Positions 62,561 through 64,000 of a DNA stretch of 64,000 nucleotides are shown one piece after another. Each line of letters starts with the position of its first letter. Position 1 is the first letter of the stretch. Location: positions 310,001-374,000 of the forward strand of contig NZ_SMBO01000006.1 of assembly GCF_004342985.1 (NCBI RefSeq). Reading direction: 5' to 3'. Under the pieces are notes generated by a model. The model ran no database searches. It was not told the origin of the DNA and worked only from the letters and a program-made list of their open reading frames with translations. Made by a program: the position numbers and the translations under genes. The stretch is from Novosphingobium sp. PhB57. GTDB taxonomy: Bacteria; Pseudomonadota; Alphaproteobacteria; Sphingomonadales; Sphingomonadaceae.

Positions 62561-62802
62561 ACGAAAACCGCCTCGTCGCGGTCCTGGCGCTGGCCATCTT
62601 CGTGCCGGGCGCGCTCTATGCCTTGCGCGATTATCGCGAAGGCCGCGCGCGCCTGATGCTGTTCAGCCGGGCGCGGTCGAAAGTGGAAACCTCGCTTCAG
62701 GAGAATCCGCGCAAGTTCTGGGGCTACACTGCGTTCAACCTCGCCGTGTGCCTGACCGTGGGCGTGTTCTGCGTGCTGCTGTTCTTCAAGCCGGTGGAGT
62801 GA
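62557..62802 (+). CDS. Small membrane protein in his operon
   Basis: An 81-residue protein with two membrane helices ([18 protein letters not shown] and [20 protein letters not shown]) joined by a basic loop ([19 protein letters not shown]). The GTG start overlaps the hisA stop by GTGA and hisF begins four bases after its stop. No known function; no histidine-pathway role is evident. Confidence 0.75.
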   Translation: MNENRLVAVLALAIFVPGALYALRDYREGRARLMLFSRARSKVETSLQENPRKFWGYTAFNLAVCLTVGVFCVLLFFKPVE

Positions 62803-62806
62803 TCCC

Positions 62807-63568
62807 ATGACCGTCCGCATCCGCGTCATTCCCTGCCTCGACGTTGCCAACGGGCGCGTGGTCAAGGGCGTGAACTTCGTCGATCTCGTCGATGCCGGCG
62901 ATCCCGTGGAACAGGCGCGCGCCTATGACGCCGCCGGGGCCGACGAATTGTGCTTCCTCGATATTTCCGCCAGCCACGAAGGGCGCGGCACCCTGCTCGA
63001 CGTGGTCCAGCGCACGGCCGAAGTCTGCTTCATGCCGCTCACCGTCGGCGGGGGCGTGCGCACGGCCGAAGATGCCCGCGCCCTGTTGCTGGCCGGTGCG
63101 GACAAGGTGGCGGTCAACTCCGCCGCCGTCTCGCGGCCGGAAGTGGTGGCGGACATTGCCGAGAAGTTTGGATCGCAGTGCATCGTCGCCTCGGTGGATG
63201 CGCGCAGGGTTGCGCCCGGAAAGTGGGAGATATTCACTCACGGCGGCCGCAAGGCGACCGGGATCGACGCGCTCGAACACGCGGTGAAGCTTGCGGACTA
63301 CGGCGCGGGCGAGCTGCTCGTCACCTCGATGGACGGCGATGGCACGCAGGGCGGCTACGACCTCGACCTCACCCGGCTGATCGCAGACAGCGTCTCGGTG
63401 CCGGTGATCGCCAGCGGCGGGGTGGGCAATCTCGACCATCTCGTGGCGGGCGTGACCGAGGGCAAGGCCAGTGCCGTGCTGGCGGCCTCGATCTTCCATT
63501 TCGGCAAGCACTCGATCGCGGAGGCCCATGCGGCGCTGCGCGCGGCGGGATTGCCCGCGCGCGGGTGA
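62807..63568 (+). CDS. hisF: Imidazole glycerol phosphate synthase, cyclase subunit
   Basis: A 253-residue (beta-alpha)8 cyclase that partners with His[21 protein letters not shown] near the N-terminus holds the first catalytic Asp, and [20 protein letters not shown] near residue 170 the second. [20 protein letters not shown] and [16 protein letters not shown] bind phosphate. Length is typical. It follows the small membrane orf directly. Confidence 0.97.
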   Translation: MTVRIRVIPCLDVANGRVVKGVNFVDLVDAGDPVEQARAYDAAGADELCFLDISASHEGRGTLLDVVQRTAEVCFMPLTVGGGVRTAEDARALLLAGADKVAVNSAAVSRPEVVADIAEKFGSQCIVASVDARRVAPGKWEIFTHGGRKATGIDALEHAVKLADYGAGELLVTSMDGDGTQGGYDLDLTRLIADSVSVPVIASGGVGNLDHLVAGVTEGKASAVLAASIFHFGKHSIAEAHAALRAAGLPARG

Positions 63569-63715
63569 GGGCGGATGCCTGGGCGTGTTCCGGGACGAGG
63601 GGACGGAAATGACCCATCCGATCATGCCCCGGATCGGGACAGGCCCCGATCATCCCTTGCCGTTCCCGGCAGGCCTGCCATGGGTCCTGTCAACAGTCCC
63701 CCGCAGGAGCCCCCC

Positions 63716-63886
63716 GTGCCTCGCTACCGCTGCCTGCCCGCTTTTGCGGCGATGGTCCTCGTTCCCCTGCCGGCTTTCGCCGCCGACGCCACACGCCTGC
63801 CGGAGCCGAGCGGACTTTTCCTCCTGGCCCTGGGCGTCACCGGCGTGGCGATCGGCCGCCGCTTTTCCTCCAAGCGCCCGGACTGA
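63716..63886 (+). CDS. Tiny PEP-CTERM-tagged protein
   Basis: A 56-residue protein. The N-terminus MPRYRCLPAFAAMVLVPLPA is a signal peptide ending AFAA. After only a few residues, LPEPSGLFLLALGVTGVAIG followed by RRFSSK is a PEP-CTERM sorting signal (PEP, hydrophobic helix, Arg cluster). The GTG start is supported by an AGGAG site six bases upstream; a longer frame starts at 63680. Almost nothing would remain after cleavage, so a tag-only or truncated protein is likely. It sits between hisF and hisE. Confidence 0.65.
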   Translation: MPRYRCLPAFAAMVLVPLPAFAADATRLPEPSGLFLLALGVTGVAIGRRFSSKRPD

Positions 63887-63949
63887 TCGCCGGCCCGCGC
63901 ATGTCGGGCCGGCCTTGACCCTGCCGCCCGCGCGTCGCATGGGCATGGC

Positions 63950-64000
63950 ATGAGCAGCCCCGACACTCTCGCCCGCCTCGAAACAACGATCGCCGCGCGC
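63950..64000 (+). CDS. hisE: Phosphoribosyl-ATP pyrophosphatase, partial (5' end)
   Basis: The last 51 bases encode MSSPDTLARLETTIAAR, which matches the usual beginning of HisE. The gene runs off the window end. Its position after hisF is the standard order in sphingomonads. Confidence 0.8.
   Translation, partial: MSSPDTLARLETTIAAR

Overview
The window looks like chromosome of a sphingomonad alphaproteobacterium, most likely Novosphingobium or a close relative. The grounds are high GC, a crtY-crtI-crtB carotenoid operon, a large TonB-dependent receptor, MipA/OmpV and small beta-barrel outer-membrane proteins, a PEP-CTERM tag, and dispersed alphaproteobacterial palindromes between genes. No rRNA, tRNA, prophage, insertion sequence or CRISPR array was found. 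The species assignment is an inference from gene content.

Layout. 0.2-4.4 kb: otsB, a GH15 hydrolase and otsA in one minus-strand unit (trehalose). 4.7-11.3 kb: a HAD phosphatase, a Gdt1-like membrane protein, Dps, 6-phosphogluconolactonase, Nudix, GNAT, DNA polymerase IV, a Bcr/CflA-type exporter and a 49-residue membrane peptide. 11.7-16.5 kb: the crtY-crtI-(unknown)-LOG-crtB operon. 16.6-18.7 kb: a Pat-type acetyltransferase, MipA and a uracil-DNA glycosylase. 18.8-27.5 kb: a nutrient-use island with a FAD/NAD(P)-binding protein, TonB receptor, MFS permease, SsuD-like flavin monooxygenase, aldo-keto reductase and Gfo/Idh oxidoreductase. I read this island as a candidate oxidative sulfosugar (sulfoquinovose-type) desulfonation pathway. 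Two of its promoters share a 17-bp operator-like inverted repeat. 28-40 kb: an outer-membrane barrel, a divergent SRAP protein, a TPP riboswitch with thiC, and many small envelope and stress genes. 40.2-51.5 kb: Kdo and capsule genes (glycosyltransferase, kpsS, kpsC, a phosphatase, kpsF/kdsD, kdsB, kdsA) with a CarF-type lipid desaturase and a PhyH-like oxygenase. 51.7-60 kb: a TIM-barrel sugar isomerase, GMC oxidoreductase, small membrane proteins, dapD, gmk and sspB. 60.1-64 kb: hisB-yciI-hisH-hisA-orf-hisF-(PEP-CTERM orf)-hisE, with hisE cut by the window edge.

Genes within blocks are often coupled by 4-base ATGA or GTGA overlaps (GH15/otsB, crtI/crtY, kpsS/kpsC, kpsC/phosphatase, monooxygenase/AKR, hisA/orf), which supports joint transcription. 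The points most worth following are the sulfosugar-type island and its shared operator, a kpsC whose first catalytic module appears eroded, an SRAP protein without the family's active-site Cys2, a CarF-type desaturase beside capsule genes, a tiny protein that is almost only a signal peptide plus a PEP-CTERM tag, and a 34-bp perfect inverted repeat inside the his operon.
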